Assembly (NCBI RefSeq): GCF_004168255.1
Contig: NZ_SEWG01000005.1
Coordinates: 248,001 to 312,000 of the forward strand
DNA from: Mucilaginibacter terrigena
GTDB taxonomy: Bacteria > Bacteroidota > Bacteroidia > Sphingobacteriales > Sphingobacteriaceae
Length of the DNA: 64,000 nucleotides
Direction of reading: 5' to 3'
The notes under the pieces were generated by a model. It was not told the origin of the DNA, searched no databases, and saw only the letters and a list, made by a program, of their open reading frames with translations. This document shows positions 16,329 through 23,796 of this stretch, in pieces (within the stretch, counting starts at the first letter, position 1; every line of letters begins with the position of its first letter). Both the position numbers and the translations under genes were made by a program.

Positions 16329-16931
16329 TTAAGCTATCACAACGCTATTAATGCCTTTTTCTAAAGCAGAATCCTGTATGCCTGGTATCGACAGGCCTTC
16401 TGCCCTTACAACGGTAACATCGTTAAGGCCAATAAAGCCCAGCAGGTGCTTCAGGTAAGGGACAGCAAAATCGAGCCCGGTCATAGGCCCTTCAGAAAAA
16501 ACACCGCCGGATGATAGGGCGAGGTAAACCTTCCTATTGTCAAGTAACCCCTGGGGGCCGTTCTCGTCATACTTAAAAGTAACGCCCCGCCTAACAATAT
16601 GATCTAACCAGGCCTTTAGGGTTGATGGGATATTAAAATTGTAGATAGGCACGCCGATAACGATAATATCTGCATCCCTTATCTCTGCAATTGCTTCTTC
16701 CGAGTGCTGTATAGCTGTCAGGTCTGCGGGTGTGCGGCTTTCTGCCGGGGTAAAGAACGAGGTTAGGTGCGATTCTTCCAGGTGGGGGAATTGCTGCGTA
16801 ACCAGGTTATGCTCGTGCACACTGCTGCCGGGGTATCCGGCCTGTATTTTTTCAATTATAGCGTTTCCGAGTTTAATACTCATGGATGCATCGCCCCTTG
16901 GGCTGGATATTATATGAAGTATCTTTTTCAT
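16329..16931 (-). CDS. azoR: FMN-dependent NADH:quinone oxidoreductase / azoreductase
   Basis: A 200-residue flavodoxin-fold enzyme of the AcpD/AzoR family, which reduces quinones and azo compounds by two electrons and protects against thiol-reactive electrophiles. Marks: ILHIISSPRGDASMSIKLGNAI (FMN phosphate loop), ADIIVIGVPIYNFNIPSTLKAWLDHIVRRGVTFKYDENGPQGL and the glycine-rich ALSSGGVFSEGP. It is divergent from an HxlR-family regulator with a clear palindrome in the shared gap, closely recalling the quinone-responsive YodB/AzoR1 pair of Bacillus. Confidence 0.92.
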   Translation of the reverse strand: MKKILHIISSPRGDASMSIKLGNAIIEKIQAGYPGSSVHEHNLVTQQFPHLEESHLTSFFTPAESRTPADLTAIQHSEEAIAEIRDADIIVIGVPIYNFNIPSTLKAWLDHIVRRGVTFKYDENGPQGLLDNRKVYLALSSGGVFSEGPMTGLDFAVPYLKHLLGFIGLNDVTVVRAEGLSIPGIQDSALEKGINSVVIA

Positions 16932-16950
16932 TTTATTAAAATTTATTGGT

Positions 16951-16958
16951 CAAAGCTA
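16951..16958 (-). promoter_or_regulatory. -7 box for azoR
   Basis: On the minus strand TAGCTTTG matches TAnnTTTG, 20 bases before the azoR ATG at 16931. No matching -33 box was found. Confidence 0.4.
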
Positions 16959-16991
16959 TGTACATTTGCTTATAAAATATTAGTAGTATAC

Positions 16992-17013
16992 AAAAGGTTA
17001 GCGGTAACCTTTT
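16992..17013. promoter_or_regulatory. Putative HxlR operator between azoR and hxlR
   Basis: Perfect 9-bp inverted arms AAAAGGTTA and TAACCTTTT around GCGG, placed between the divergent azoR and HxlR genes and just upstream of a TAGTTTTC (17017-17024) -7-like box of the regulator. The position suits autoregulation and control of azoR. Confidence 0.55.
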
Positions 17014-17040
17014 CGTTAGTTTTCTTAATATCAATAAGTT

Positions 17041-17397
17041 ATGAGTAAAGCACAAAGGCTTACACAGGGTGAATGTTCGGCGAGATTAACATCTATCGGC
17101 GATGCGCTGTATGTAATTGGGGGTAAATGGAAACTGCGGGTAATAGTGGCATTGCGCGAAGGCAGCAAACGCTTTAATGAGATACAGCGCGCAGTAGACG
17201 GGATATCTGCCAGGGTATTATCCAGCGAATTAAAAGAGCTTGAGCTAAACGGCTTTGTAACACGGATAGTGCATGCGCAAACGCCCGTAGTGGTAGAGTA
17301 CCAGATAACAGCCTATGCCGATACCCTGGGCGATGTGCTGACTTCGTTATCTGAATGGGGCACCCGGCATCGCGATAAACTACGGAACGAAAGGTAG
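17041..17397 (+). CDS. HxlR-family (YodB-like) transcriptional regulator
   Basis: A 118-residue winged-helix protein. The HxlR signature DALYVIGGKWKLRVIVALREGSKRFNEIQR is followed by GISARVLSSELKELELNGFVTR and YQITAYADTLGDVLTSLSEWG. Cys12, in GECSARL, sits where YodB/HypR-type members carry the redox-sensing N-terminal cysteine, so it may respond to quinones or disulfide stress. It diverges from azoR and the intergenic palindrome is the likely target. Confidence 0.92.
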   Translation: MSKAQRLTQGECSARLTSIGDALYVIGGKWKLRVIVALREGSKRFNEIQRAVDGISARVLSSELKELELNGFVTRIVHAQTPVVVEYQITAYADTLGDVLTSLSEWGTRHRDKLRNER

Positions 17398-17433
17398 ACA
17401 ACCTGTAAAGCAGAAAGCTTCTATCGCCGGGAC

Positions 17434-17466
17434 AAAAAAAATGGCTGTCGAAAATCAACAGCCATT
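17434..17466 (-). terminator. Terminator of the Gfo/Idh/MocA gene
   Basis: Stem AATGGCTGT/ACAGCCATT with a 9-base loop; on the minus strand it runs into a U tract (A run 17434-17440). It stands 44 bases past the stop. Confidence 0.75.
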
Positions 17467-17509
17467 CATTATATTTCTAAGTGTCCCTTCGGGGATAGGG
17501 CGCCCGGTT

Positions 17510-18904
17510 TTAAACTATCTTCATATTTTCTGCATCCCAGTGGATCAGCCTGTTTTCAAAATAGCTGTCGTTACAGGCCAGGGCAGGCGCCGCGGCCCTA
17601 AAGCCAAACACGGCATCTTCCACAACAGGTTTGCCCGTGCGCACCGATTCCATAAAGTTGGCGAAGTGGTCGTTAGAAGCGTTATAGCCCTCTGGTGCAC
17701 GGTAGTTAATGGCCTGGAACTGTGGGGTATCCTGCTGTGCTTTTGTCCAGCGTTTGTTGTAATCGTCCATCAGGGCTTTTTGCTCGCTTTCGGTGTAGGT
17801 GAACAGCGAATCCCAACCGCCAATACCCGGCGCTTCAGGCATTTTATTCTGATGGATGGTAAAGGCTTCGCCTTCGCCGCCAATATCCATCACCCCTTCC
17901 GAGCCAACAATTTTGGTGGTGGTTTTATCGCCCTCGCCGCTAATAAAGTTTACACGCAGAGTAACCTGGAAAGCGGGGTGCTCCTTGGTTTCGCCATAGC
18001 GTACAACCGCGCTCATTACATCAGGTACATTGCGGCCATCCTTCCAATACGCCAGGTCGCCGATAGAATAAATGCTCTCGGGGCCCTTTGATCCGGTGAT
18101 AAAGTGGATGCCGCTAAGTAAATGGACAAATAGATCGCCGGCTACACCGGTGCCATATTCGCGGTAATTCCTCCAGCGGAAAAAGCGGTTCTTATCAAAA
18201 TCGTGCTTAACACTTGAGTTTGCCTGGAAACGCGCCCAATCTACATTTTGTACATTGCCGTCGCCGGGTATGGTATACTGCCAGGCGCCCAAAGCGCTTT
18301 GGCGGTTAAACGATGCTTCGATGGAGTTGATCTTACCAATAGCGCCCGATTCGTACATCTCTTTTGCCTTGCGGTAGGCAATGCTGCTTACCCGCTGGCT
18401 GCCCACCTGGAAAACCATCTTGGTATCCTTTTGCACCTGGATCTCTTCAAGCCCCTGGCTTATCTTGTGGATCATCGGCTTTTCGCTATACACAGCCTTG
18501 CCCTTACGCATAGCGTCGATGGCGATCTGGCTGTGCCAGTTATCGCTGGTAGCGATGATCACCGCGTCAATATCCTTGCGCTCCAATATCTCGCGGTGGT
18601 CCATGGTGGTAAATAGGCTGCTGCCGTATTTTTCTTTTGCATGTAGCAGGCGGCCTTTGTACAGGTCGCAAGCCGCAACCAGCTCCACACCGGGGACAGT
18701 TAAAGCCGCATTGGTATCATTAAAGCCCATAATACCCATGCCAATGGTAGCTATCCGTATTTTGTCGTTTGGCGTTACGCGCTTCTCGTCGCGCAGTATC
18801 CTTACTTCATTTTCTTCTTTAGCGGCTAAGCTGGTAAGCGAGGCCGATGTCAGTAAAACTGATGTGCCCAGGTGTTTCAAAAACTTTCTACGGTCGGTTG
18901 ACAT
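17510..18904 (-). CDS. Tat-exported Gfo/Idh/MocA-family oxidoreductase
   Basis: A 464-residue NAD(P)-binding sugar oxidoreductase exported through the Tat pathway: the N-terminus STDRRKFLKHLGTSVLL has the twin-arginine motif. The Rossmann part starts at KIRIATIGMGIMGFNDTNAA with the EKP motif in VYSEKPM. The C-terminal catalytic domain includes GTGVAGDLFVHLLSGIHFITG, where the Asp/His residues usual for the family are seen. Known relatives oxidise or rearrange sugars and glycosides, some at C3. It is monocistronic, but the window also holds a 3-keto-glycoside-type gene set at 34355-41092, so it may belong to the same metabolism. Confidence 0.88.
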   Translation of the reverse strand: MSTDRRKFLKHLGTSVLLTSASLTSLAAKEENEVRILRDEKRVTPNDKIRIATIGMGIMGFNDTNAALTVPGVELVAACDLYKGRLLHAKEKYGSSLFTTMDHREILERKDIDAVIIATSDNWHSQIAIDAMRKGKAVYSEKPMIHKISQGLEEIQVQKDTKMVFQVGSQRVSSIAYRKAKEMYESGAIGKINSIEASFNRQSALGAWQYTIPGDGNVQNVDWARFQANSSVKHDFDKNRFFRWRNYREYGTGVAGDLFVHLLSGIHFITGSKGPESIYSIGDLAYWKDGRNVPDVMSAVVRYGETKEHPAFQVTLRVNFISGEGDKTTTKIVGSEGVMDIGGEGEAFTIHQNKMPEAPGIGGWDSLFTYTESEQKALMDDYNKRWTKAQQDTPQFQAINYRAPEGYNASNDHFANFMESVRTGKPVVEDAVFGFRAAAPALACNDSYFENRLIHWDAENMKIV

Positions 18905-19129
18905 GGTTTAATTTTAATTAAGCTTAATAATTGGTTAATAATTGCAGGCGCAATTAGCGGTTTAACGGTAGGCAATTTAACAAAAAAACTAAAACGATAA
19001 TATGTTTCCTAATATTAATAACCAGCCAGTTATAAACCGTATTCTAAACTATAAAAAACTTTTTAATATTATTTAAAAAGTTATAAATTGCATGTTGTTA
19101 CCTAAATTGTAAAAACTCAATTATACTCC

Positions 19130-21034
19130 ATGAAAAAACTATCATTACTGGTATGCTCATGCCTTATGGGCACATTAGCGTTTGCCCAACAAGCCAGCAC
19201 AAGTATTGCCATTATCCCCGAGCCTGTTAAAATCACCCAGCATGCCGGGCGGTATGTATTGCCAAAGATTTTGGTTGTGCAATCCGGATCGCAGGACGCA
19301 ATGACACCGATACTTAACCTCATTAAAAATAAGTTTAGTACGGCTACCGGCAAAATCATCCGCGTTAAGGCTGCTGCGCCAACTGCAGCCATTAAGCTGG
19401 TGTTAAATAAAACAACCGATAATGTAATTGGCACAGAAGGGTACTATCTATCAGCAAAAGCAAAAGGTATAACCATAAGGGCAAATACCGAAGCCGGCTT
19501 ATACTACGGGGTACAAACGCTGCTGCAATTACTGCCTAACCAAATTGAAGGTAAAGAGATAGCAAAAAATGTTACCTGGGCGGTACCGGTTGTAGATATT
19601 ACCGATTACCCGCGTTTTGCGTGGAGGGGTTTGATGTTTGATGTATCGCGCCATTTCTTCACCAAAAAAGAGGTAATGAGCTATATTGATAATATGGCTA
19701 AATATAAACTGAACCTTTTTCACTGGCACTTAACGGATGATGAAGGCTGGAGAATAGAAATAAAAAGCTTCCCTAAACTTACTACTGTTGGCGCGTTCAA
19801 TGTAAAGCGTGAAGGCGAGTTTGGTAACTTTACCCCACCAAAGCCAAACGAACCGCGCAATTATGGCGGTTTTTATACCCAGGATGATATCCGCGAAGTA
19901 ATTAAATATGCTAAGGAACGCTTTGTAAACATTATGCCCGAGGTTGATGTACCTGGCCATAGTTTAGCTGCAGTTGCATCGTACCCCGAATTATCGGCTA
20001 CCGCGGGTGCAGATAAATATGTAGTACGTTCGGGCGAGAAGATCATGGACTGGTCCAAACCGGGCCATCCGGCATTGGTTGATAATACCTTAAACCCGGC
20101 GGGCGAGTTTACTTACACCTTTCTGGATAAAGTAATTGGCGAAATAGCGGCATTGTTCCCTTTCCCATATATACACATGGGCGGCGACGAGTGCGCTAAA
20201 AACTTTTGGGAGCAAAGCGACCAGGTTAAGGCCTTAATGGCCAAAGAGAACCTGAAAACGCAGGAAGAGGTGCAAAGTTATTTTGAAAAACGCCTTGAAA
20301 AGATAGTAGAATCGAAAGGCAAAAAATTTATGGGCTGGGACGAGATCCTGGAAGGCGGCATTGGCCCCAATGCTGCTTTAATGAGCTGGCGCGGTGTTAA
20401 AGGCGGTATAGAAGCGGCCAAACTTGGCCACGAAGTGGTAATGAGCCCCACTACATTTGTGTATCTTGATTATATGCAAAGCGACCAGGTAATGGAGCCG
20501 CGTGTTTATGCATCATTGCGTTTAAGTAAAACGTATGAGTTTGACCCTGTGCCCGAAGGTGTTGATGCCAAGCTGATAAAAGGCGGGCAAGCGAACCTAT
20601 GGACCGAACAGGTTTACAACATTCGCCAGGCGGAATATATGACCTGGCCGCGTGGCTTTGCGCTGGCCGAGAGCGTTTGGTCGCCGGCATCTAAAAAGAA
20701 TTTTAATACCTTTTTCACCAAGGTTGAAAAGCATTTTGACCGATTTAATCAATCGGAAACCAAATACGCGCCAAGCGTATACGATCCTGATTTTAAACCA
20801 AGCCGTAATGCCGATAGCACCATTAACGTAGCTTTAACTACCGAAGTGCCGGGCCTGGATATTTACTACAGTTTTGATAACTCGTATCCGGATAGGTTTT
20901 ATCCAAAATATACAGGCATACTTACCGTGCCTATTGATGCTACGTTATTACGTGTTGTTACCTATCGTGGCAAAAAGCAGGTTGGCCGTATGGTGAATAT
21001 GCCAATAAGCGAATTAAAGAGAAGAGTGAGGTAA
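19130..21034 (+). CDS. Beta-N-acetylhexosaminidase, glycoside hydrolase family 20
   Basis: A 634-residue secreted GH20 enzyme that removes terminal beta-linked GlcNAc/GalNAc. After the signal peptide (1-20, TLAFAQQ) comes the GH20b domain (about 25-155), then the catalytic barrel beginning YPRFAWRGLMFDVSRHFF. The catalytic pair Asp353-Glu354 is in HMGGDECAK, and the substrate Trp/Tyr loops are seen in GGQANLWTEQ. A C-terminal beta-sandwich (about 545-625, DIYYSFDNSYPDRFYPKYTG) is the usual Fn3/CHB_HEX_C-like tail. Alone in its transcription unit, ending at the hairpin 21073-21105. Likely acts on chitin fragments, glycoproteins or murein. Confidence 0.95.
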   Translation: MKKLSLLVCSCLMGTLAFAQQASTSIAIIPEPVKITQHAGRYVLPKILVVQSGSQDAMTPILNLIKNKFSTATGKIIRVKAAAPTAAIKLVLNKTTDNVIGTEGYYLSAKAKGITIRANTEAGLYYGVQTLLQLLPNQIEGKEIAKNVTWAVPVVDITDYPRFAWRGLMFDVSRHFFTKKEVMSYIDNMAKYKLNLFHWHLTDDEGWRIEIKSFPKLTTVGAFNVKREGEFGNFTPPKPNEPRNYGGFYTQDDIREVIKYAKERFVNIMPEVDVPGHSLAAVASYPELSATAGADKYVVRSGEKIMDWSKPGHPALVDNTLNPAGEFTYTFLDKVIGEIAALFPFPYIHMGGDECAKNFWEQSDQVKALMAKENLKTQEEVQSYFEKRLEKIVESKGKKFMGWDEILEGGIGPNAALMSWRGVKGGIEAAKLGHEVVMSPTTFVYLDYMQSDQVMEPRVYASLRLSKTYEFDPVPEGVDAKLIKGGQANLWTEQVYNIRQAEYMTWPRGFALAESVWSPASKKNFNTFFTKVEKHFDRFNQSETKYAPSVYDPDFKPSRNADSTINVALTTEVPGLDIYYSFDNSYPDRFYPKYTGILTVPIDATLLRVVTYRGKKQVGRMVNMPISELKRRVR

Positions 21035-21072
21035 TTCTTCAGTTGGGAGTAATTAGTTTGCAGTTTGCGAAT

Positions 21073-21105
21073 AAGAAAGCCGCGCCAGTTTGGTGCGGCT
21101 TTCTT
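21073..21105 (+). terminator. Terminator of the GH20 gene
   Basis: Stem AAGAAAGCCGCGCCA / TGGTGCGGCTTTCTT with a short loop; U-rich 3' side. Confidence 0.8.
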
Positions 21106-21120
21106 ATTAGATACGAGGGG

Positions 21121-21555
21121 TTACTCCACCCTCTTCATTCGTGAAAACGGGAACCCGTTACAGCCTTTTTTTGGGTTTTGCCTGTCGGCTTTGGCGGTAG
21201 TTTCGGCAATCTGGTCGGTTTTGGCATCGTACACGCTGAGGCAAAAGCCCCATTTCCAGGGCTCCATATTACTGAACTGCATATAGTCTATCCGGGTGTA
21301 TAAACCGCCCTCGCCGGGATTTTGATCGTCGTTGCGGGCAACAATGTACCGGTCTTTTACATTCCACCTAATAACATGGTATTTAGTGCGGGGATATTGT
21401 ATAAACAGGGTATCGTTAACGGTGTAACGGATGCCGTAATCGTCTACAAAGTTCCCTTTGAACATAGCAGGTACCTTTTCATTGTTACGTATCGGTTTTT
21501 TATCGCCGATGCTTATCATCGACAGAAAAAGGATCATAAAAGCCAGTTTTTGCAT
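21121..21555 (-). CDS. Conserved-looking exported protein of unknown function
   Basis: A 144-residue protein with an N-terminal signal (MQKLAFMILFLSMISIG). The mature part is beta-rich with several aromatic residues (YGIRYTVNDTLFIQYPRTKYHVIRW, PWKWGFCLSVYDAKTD) and ends in a basic tail. It resembles small Bacteroidota proteins that describe the state of a periplasmic lipocalin-like fold, but I cannot name a family. It converges with the GH20 gene and is followed by that gene's terminator. Confidence 0.65.
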   Translation of the reverse strand: MQKLAFMILFLSMISIGDKKPIRNNEKVPAMFKGNFVDDYGIRYTVNDTLFIQYPRTKYHVIRWNVKDRYIVARNDDQNPGEGGLYTRIDYMQFSNMEPWKWGFCLSVYDAKTDQIAETTAKADRQNPKKGCNGFPFSRMKRVE

Positions 21556-21613
21556 GCGCTAATTTATTAATTTTTAACCACAGCGTATACGAAGGATCAG
21601 CGAGCGCTTAAAC

Positions 21614-21652
21614 CACAGAGAGCACAGAGGTTGAACCGCTGTGCTCTCTGTG
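21614..21652. repeat. CACAGAGAGCACAG palindromic repeat
   Basis: Perfect 14-bp inverted arms (CACAGAGAGCACAG / CTGTGCTCTCTGTG) with an 11-base loop, enclosed by AACC/GGTT-type ends (from 21611 to about 21666). Sequences of this ACCACAGAG type occur as dispersed repeats in many unrelated bacterial genomes. Here it fills the gap between two minus-strand genes. Confidence 0.7.
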
Positions 21653-21672
21653 AGGTATTTGTGGTTAATATC

Positions 21673-22053
21673 CTATTTCACTGCAAATAACGGCGCGTAA
21701 TTTTTGCGGTAGTAATACGCCAGGAACAGGCAGCCTACTACCAAAAATGCCCCTGCCGGTACACCGCTTGGTGCAAGTGTAGCGTGAAACAGCAATATGT
21801 TTATGGCAATGGGGAATATTACAATATTAGCCAGCGTTACAAAACGGCCGCTAATAAACATAAGGGCGCATATCAGCTCTATAATTTTTACAATATTCAT
21901 CATGTGCACGGTGGCCAGGCCGGCGTTATACGTTTGGGCTGCCTCGCTCATCGCAGGCATTTTACCCATGTTAATTTTAAAAAGAAATACAACCGATGCA
22001 AAAAGCAATAAAAGCCCCATCAGCGTACGTACAATAATCATCGTGATCTTCAT
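21673..22053 (-). CDS. DoxX-like small membrane protein
   Basis: A 126-residue protein with four membrane helices (about 4-26, 47-68, 74-93 and 97-114). Marks include MNIVKIIELICALMFISGRFVTLANIVIFPIAINILLFHATLAPSG, close to the DoxX-like/DUF417-type small membrane proteins of Bacteroidota. It is the last gene of a five-gene minus-strand cluster (23682 to 21673). Function unknown. Confidence 0.75.
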   Translation of the reverse strand: MKITMIIVRTLMGLLLLFASVVFLFKINMGKMPAMSEAAQTYNAGLATVHMMNIVKIIELICALMFISGRFVTLANIVIFPIAINILLFHATLAPSGVPAGAFLVVGCLFLAYYYRKNYAPLFAVK

Positions 22054-22083
22054 AATATTTAAGTTTAGTGTTTAAGATTTTTA

Positions 22084-22626
22084 TTATTTCTCCAGTACTC
22101 GTTTTAAATTGTTCAGGCTTTCTTCCATATCGTTCCCCAGCATTTTTTCCATATTTATAAACAACAGCATGGCGTTCATAGGGAATGGCATACTGCTATC
22201 AAATGACCATTTTACTGTTGTGGTGTCATCCGTTACAGTTTGCGTGGCTATGTAGGTATCGGCAACGCCGGCAAAGGGTTTTATAAATACCACGCGGATC
22301 TCTACCCGCTCTCCCTCCACAATTTTTTCGAGGGTTTGATGGCCCTTGCCTGCTTGTTTTATATCGCTGTCCCAGGCGGCGTTATAGCCCTCGGTACCAT
22401 CGGTGCCGGTATAGGTCATGCGCTTGTTGGGGTCCATCATAACCCATTTGCTGTAATGGTCCTGGTTACGCAGGTATTTAATGTAATCAAAAACCTGCTG
22501 CCGCGGTTTATTGATAATAATGCTGCGCTGTATGGTGTATGCTTTAGGCGCTATTAAGGCCAGTACAATCACTATTACAATTATGCCGGCCAAAATCCCG
22601 GCGATGGTCAACAAGGTATCGTTCAT
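22084..22626 (-). CDS. SRPBCC-family (polyketide cyclase/START-like) protein with membrane anchor
   Basis: A 180-residue protein. One N-terminal membrane helix (about 5-27, TIAGILAGIIVIVIVLALIA) is followed by the SRPBCC fold starting at YTIQRSIIINKPRQQVFDYIKYLRNQDHYSKWV, with WDSDIKQAGKGHQTLEKI and the C-terminal helix LLFINMEKMLGNDMEESLNNLKRVL. These domains bind hydrophobic ligands. It lies 2 bases after the upstream DoxX gene and is co-transcribed. Confidence 0.87.
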   Translation of the reverse strand: MNDTLLTIAGILAGIIVIVIVLALIAPKAYTIQRSIIINKPRQQVFDYIKYLRNQDHYSKWVMMDPNKRMTYTGTDGTEGYNAAWDSDIKQAGKGHQTLEKIVEGERVEIRVVFIKPFAGVADTYIATQTVTDDTTTVKWSFDSSMPFPMNAMLLFINMEKMLGNDMEESLNNLKRVLEK

Positions 22627-22628
22627 GG

Positions 22629-23009
22629 TTATAGGTTTTTAACAGTTTCGTACCGTTTCCAGAAGTAATACAAGATAAACATTATCACCAACATTACAAC
22701 CGGCGGCATTAACAACCCGGCAGCATCGCCTACAAACGCCCTTGATGCAAACGCGCCAATAAAGTTTATGGCAAAGCCTGCAAAGGCCCATTCCTTTATG
22801 GTTTTAAATTTATTTTGCAGTATAGCAATGGCGCCTAATAATTTAAAAACACCGGTTATTACCATAATATAAATTGGATAGCCTAAGTGGCGCATAACCT
22901 CCTGCCCGGCCTCCTGTTTGCTAATGCCTCCGTAGGCATCGCCCAGCATAGCCAAGGCGAATAATAAGGTGAGCACCCAATAGATGATCTTAATTGTTTT
23001 TGGTTTCAT
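22629..23009 (-). CDS. DoxX-family protein
   Basis: A 126-residue, four-helix membrane protein. KIIYWVLTLLFALAMLGDAYGGISKQEAGQEVMRHLGYPIYIMVITGVFKLLGAIAIL is the standard opening of the DoxX-like group found beside VOC and SRPBCC genes. Its place between an SRPBCC and a PhnB-like gene is a frequent Bacteroidota arrangement. Function unknown. Confidence 0.85.
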   Translation of the reverse strand: MKPKTIKIIYWVLTLLFALAMLGDAYGGISKQEAGQEVMRHLGYPIYIMVITGVFKLLGAIAILQNKFKTIKEWAFAGFAINFIGAFASRAFVGDAAGLLMPPVVMLVIMFILYYFWKRYETVKNL

Positions 23010-23027
23010 GGTTGTATCGTTTAATTG

Positions 23028-23438
23028 TTATTTTTCTTCGGTAAATACGCCCCAGCCAATGCCGTACTTATCAATAACATTACCCATGGTACCGGCAAAA
23101 AAGGTCATTATCTCGTGTACTACCTGGCCGCCCTCAGCAAACCGGGCAAACTTTTGTTGCACCTCGGCTTTGGTTGCGCAGGTTATCGTTAACGATACCA
23201 AACCTACGGTAGCTTCGATGTTTGAATTTGGCATATCCGTGCCAAGCAGGTTAAAATCCGGCCCGGTAAGGTCTGCGTGCAGTATGCCGCCTTGTGCCTC
23301 AGCCGGGAAGTTATCCTTCATAGGCGAATCTTTTAACGGCATCAGGTTTAGTTCGCCTCCTAATACGCTTTGGTAAAAGTTCATGGCCTCGGCACATTGG
23401 TTATTTTTAAAGTTGATGTAAGCGCTGATCTTTGACAT
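23028..23438 (-). CDS. PhnB-like VOC-family protein
   Basis: A 136-residue VOC protein of the PhnB/3-demethylubiquinone-methyltransferase-like group. Typical strings are INFKNNQCAEAMNFYQSVLGGEL, ILHADLTGPDFNLLGTDMP and the closing GTMGNVIDKYGIGWGVF. No catalytic role can be assigned. Lies 18 bases upstream of the doxX gene in the same cluster. Confidence 0.88.
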   Translation of the reverse strand: MSKISAYINFKNNQCAEAMNFYQSVLGGELNLMPLKDSPMKDNFPAEAQGGILHADLTGPDFNLLGTDMPNSNIEATVGLVSLTITCATKAEVQQKFARFAEGGQVVHEIMTFFAGTMGNVIDKYGIGWGVFTEEK

Positions 23439-23469
23439 GGTTTCTATTTTTTAATAAATTTATAATTTG

Positions 23470-23682
23470 TTATGTAAGCACCTCGCAGTAATGTCCGTTC
23501 AATTTAAGCAATTCTATAATGCTATTGGCGCAAAAGTCTTTACCCTCAACACGTAATATTTTATCACAATCTTCCAGGTCGAAATTTATTTTGCTGGCGG
23601 GGTAATGCTCCAGCAACTTTTGGATAAGCACCCGCGAACTTTCCTTTTCCTGCACATTTGTTTTAAAAACCTCGATCATCAT
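23470..23682 (-). CDS. Short conserved-type protein (HMA-like fold suspected)
   Basis: A 70-residue protein that opens the five-gene cluster. Its strings EVFKTNVQEKESSRVLIQKLLEHYPASKINFDLEDCDKILRVEG and the beta-alpha-beta-beta-alpha-beta pattern resemble small ferredoxin/HMA-like Bacteroidota proteins. There is no CxxC, so metal binding of the usual HMA type is not supported. ATG codons at 23682 and 23679 are both possible starts. Confidence 0.7.
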   Translation of the reverse strand: MMIEVFKTNVQEKESSRVLIQKLLEHYPASKINFDLEDCDKILRVEGKDFCANSIIELLKLNGHYCEVLT

Positions 23683-23760
23683 AAATAAATGTGTTGATAC
23701 AATACAAAGGTGCAGGGCTTTGTGATATTTAAAAGGGTGTAATTACGACAATCTAAGGGG

Positions 23761-23791
23761 TTGATTGCGACGGTGATACCCGCTACCTTTG
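23761..23791 (+). promoter_or_regulatory. Promoter of the GlxA-type regulator, possibly leaderless
   Basis: TTG at 23761-23763, 20-base spacer, TACCTTTG at 23784-23791 (perfect TAnnTTTG). The ATG of the regulator stands at 23797, only five bases past the box, so transcription should begin at or next to the start codon. Confidence 0.6.
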
Positions 23792-23796
23792 AAACT

